Assembly (NCBI GenBank): GCA_033764875.1
Contig: JANRIO010000059.1
Span: 1-64,000 of the forward strand
DNA from: AWTP1-13 sp033764875
GTDB lineage: Bacteria > Pseudomonadota > Alphaproteobacteria > Rhizobiales > Hyphomicrobiaceae
DNA length: 64,000 nucleotides
Direction: 5' to 3'
Shown here: positions 63,357 to 64,000 of the stretch, in pieces
How positions within the stretch are numbered: the first letter of the stretch is position 1
Layout of the letters: the number at the start of each line of letters is the position of its first letter
Translations under genes and position numbers: made by a program
The notes under the pieces: model-generated
Seen by the model: the letters and a program-made list of their open reading frames with translations, nothing else
The model's database searches: none
Told to the model about the DNA's origin: nothing

Positions 63357-64000
63357 TTGACGACCAGATTTTTTGCCGCGTTGGTGGGCGCACTGACGCT
63401 GCTTTCCGCGTGGACGACGGGTGCATGGGCCCAGTACGGCCAACGCAGCGACTGGGTCTTGCTCGGCGAGCAGACCGTCGGCTTCCGTGTCGACCGCGAC
63501 GTCATCAACGTCAATCAATCCGAGGACTGGTATCGCTCGCGTGCGTTCCGGACGCTCCATTTCAAGGCCGAGCGCAACGAGGTCCACATGATGTCCATCC
63601 GCCTCGTCTATCTCAATGGATACGCGGAGGATTTCCGCGTCGACCGCCTCATCCGAGAGGGCGGCGATCTCGCCCTTGATCTGCGCGGCGATCGCAGCTT
63701 CATCAGGTCGATCGAGATGGTCTACAAGACGCGGCCCAACTTCGAGGGCCGGGCCGTCGTCAAGGTCTTCGGCGAGCTGGCGCGCATGCATCGCCCGGAG
63801 CCCCCCAGGCAAGACTGGGTTCTGCTCGGCGAGCAGACCGTCGGCTTCCGCGTCGACCGCGACGTGATCAACGTCAATCAGTCGGAGGACTGGTACCGGT
63901 CGCGGGCGTTCCGCACGCTCCACTTCAAGGCCGAGCGCAACGATGTCCACATGATGTCGGTCCGCCTCGTCTATCTCAACGGGTATGCCGAGGATTTCCG
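63357..64000 (+). CDS. Secreted protein with tandem DUF2541-like domains, 3' end outside window
   Basis: A secreted protein; 214 codons are visible before the right edge. The start is TTG at 63357, 5 nt after AGGGAGG. A signal peptide (FAALVGALTLLSAWTTGAWA) precedes two direct repeats of a 121-residue domain, starting at DWVLLGEQTVGFRVDRDVIN. Each has EDWYRSRAFRTLHFKAERN, VRLVYLNGYAEDFRVDRLIR and DLRGDRSFIRSIEMVYKTRP, a beta-rich pattern like DUF2541-type domains. The visible 62 residues of copy 2 differ from copy 1 at two positions only. The function is unknown; periplasmic or extracellular location is likely. Confidence 0.72.
   Translation, partial: MTTRFFAALVGALTLLSAWTTGAWAQYGQRSDWVLLGEQTVGFRVDRDVINVNQSEDWYRSRAFRTLHFKAERNEVHMMSIRLVYLNGYAEDFRVDRLIREGGDLALDLRGDRSFIRSIEMVYKTRPNFEGRAVVKVFGELARMHRPEPPRQDWVLLGEQTVGFRVDRDVINVNQSEDWYRSRAFRTLHFKAERNDVHMMSVRLVYLNGYAEDF
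63450..63812 (+). repeat. Tandem domain repeat, unit 1 (363 bp)
   Basis: First copy of a 363-bp coding repeat (121 codons), beginning at GAC TGG GTC. It ends exactly where the second copy begins. Confidence 0.85.
63813..64000 (+). repeat. Tandem domain repeat, unit 2, cut by the edge
   Basis: 188 bp of the second copy. Against unit 1, 18 of 62 full codons differ: 16 synonymous changes and two conservative ones (Glu to Asp, Ile to Val). Confidence 0.85.

Overview
The window is GC-rich, densely coded DNA from an alphaproteobacterium, most likely of the Hyphomicrobiales (Rhizobiales). The pointers are gene families and orders typical of that group: a DUF2794 protein, DUF1223 next to acnA, acnA divergent from ccmABCDG, SRP RNA beside dnaX-ybaB, and secA next to a parvulin-argJ-mutT run. 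Small conserved families (DUF6481, DUF1272, YkgJ, phasin) agree. Genus cannot be fixed from this window. Nearly all DNA is chromosomal housekeeping or metabolic sequence. There is no phage, IS element, CRISPR array, rRNA or tRNA that I can recognise.

Layout. 1-11.5 kb: a nitrate-type ABC substrate-binding protein (running off the left edge, behind a sigma-54-like promoter), DUF2794, a Tat-type metallophosphoesterase, MgtC, an MFS carrier, recQ, and a MarR-EmrA-EmrB efflux operon. 10.7-18.5 kb: DUF1223, acnA, the cytochrome c maturation genes ccmA-B-C-D-G, RidA and a lipoprotein. 18.7-23 kb: a minus-strand surface polysaccharide block (WecA/MraY-type phosphosugar transferase, O-antigen-ligase-like protein, CapD/PglF-type dehydratase). 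23.4-29.4 kb: CoA-transferase subunits A and B separated by a DUF433/DUF5615 toxin-antitoxin-like pair, a REP pair, an isolated ureG, a quinone oxidoreductase, a histidine phosphatase and a phasin. 29.4-34.2 kb: small proteins, then ybaB, dnaX, a second REP pair and the SRP RNA. 34.7-37.6 kb: a DEAD-box RNA helicase and three small genes (hypothetical, YkgJ, DUF6481).

37.7-43.3 kb holds the most suggestive metabolic cluster: an MFS transporter, an acylating aldehyde dehydrogenase of the SauS type, a two-subunit SucCD-like ADP-forming CoA ligase and a GST. Together these could import a carboxylate, activate it to a CoA thioester and reduce it to an aldehyde. 43.3-49 kb is mostly small secreted or lipid-anchored proteins plus a quinone oxidoreductase, an endonuclease/exonuclease/phosphatase-fold membrane protein and a DedA protein. 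49-55 kb: cytochrome P450, a tiny very basic protein, LysE, a metal-dependent cyclase with a translationally coupled TAXI receptor, and a membrane-anchored SPOR protein. 55-64 kb: a NodU-type carbamoyltransferase, an unusually long secA, parvulin PPIase, argJ, mutT, and a secreted protein with a tandemly duplicated domain cut by the right edge.

Points most worth a second look: the TA pair splitting the CoA-transferase operon; the SauS/SucCD-like cluster; the roughly 95-residue insertion in SecA; the tandem domain duplication at the right edge, whose copies differ almost only at synonymous sites; and the sigma-54 promoter at the left edge.
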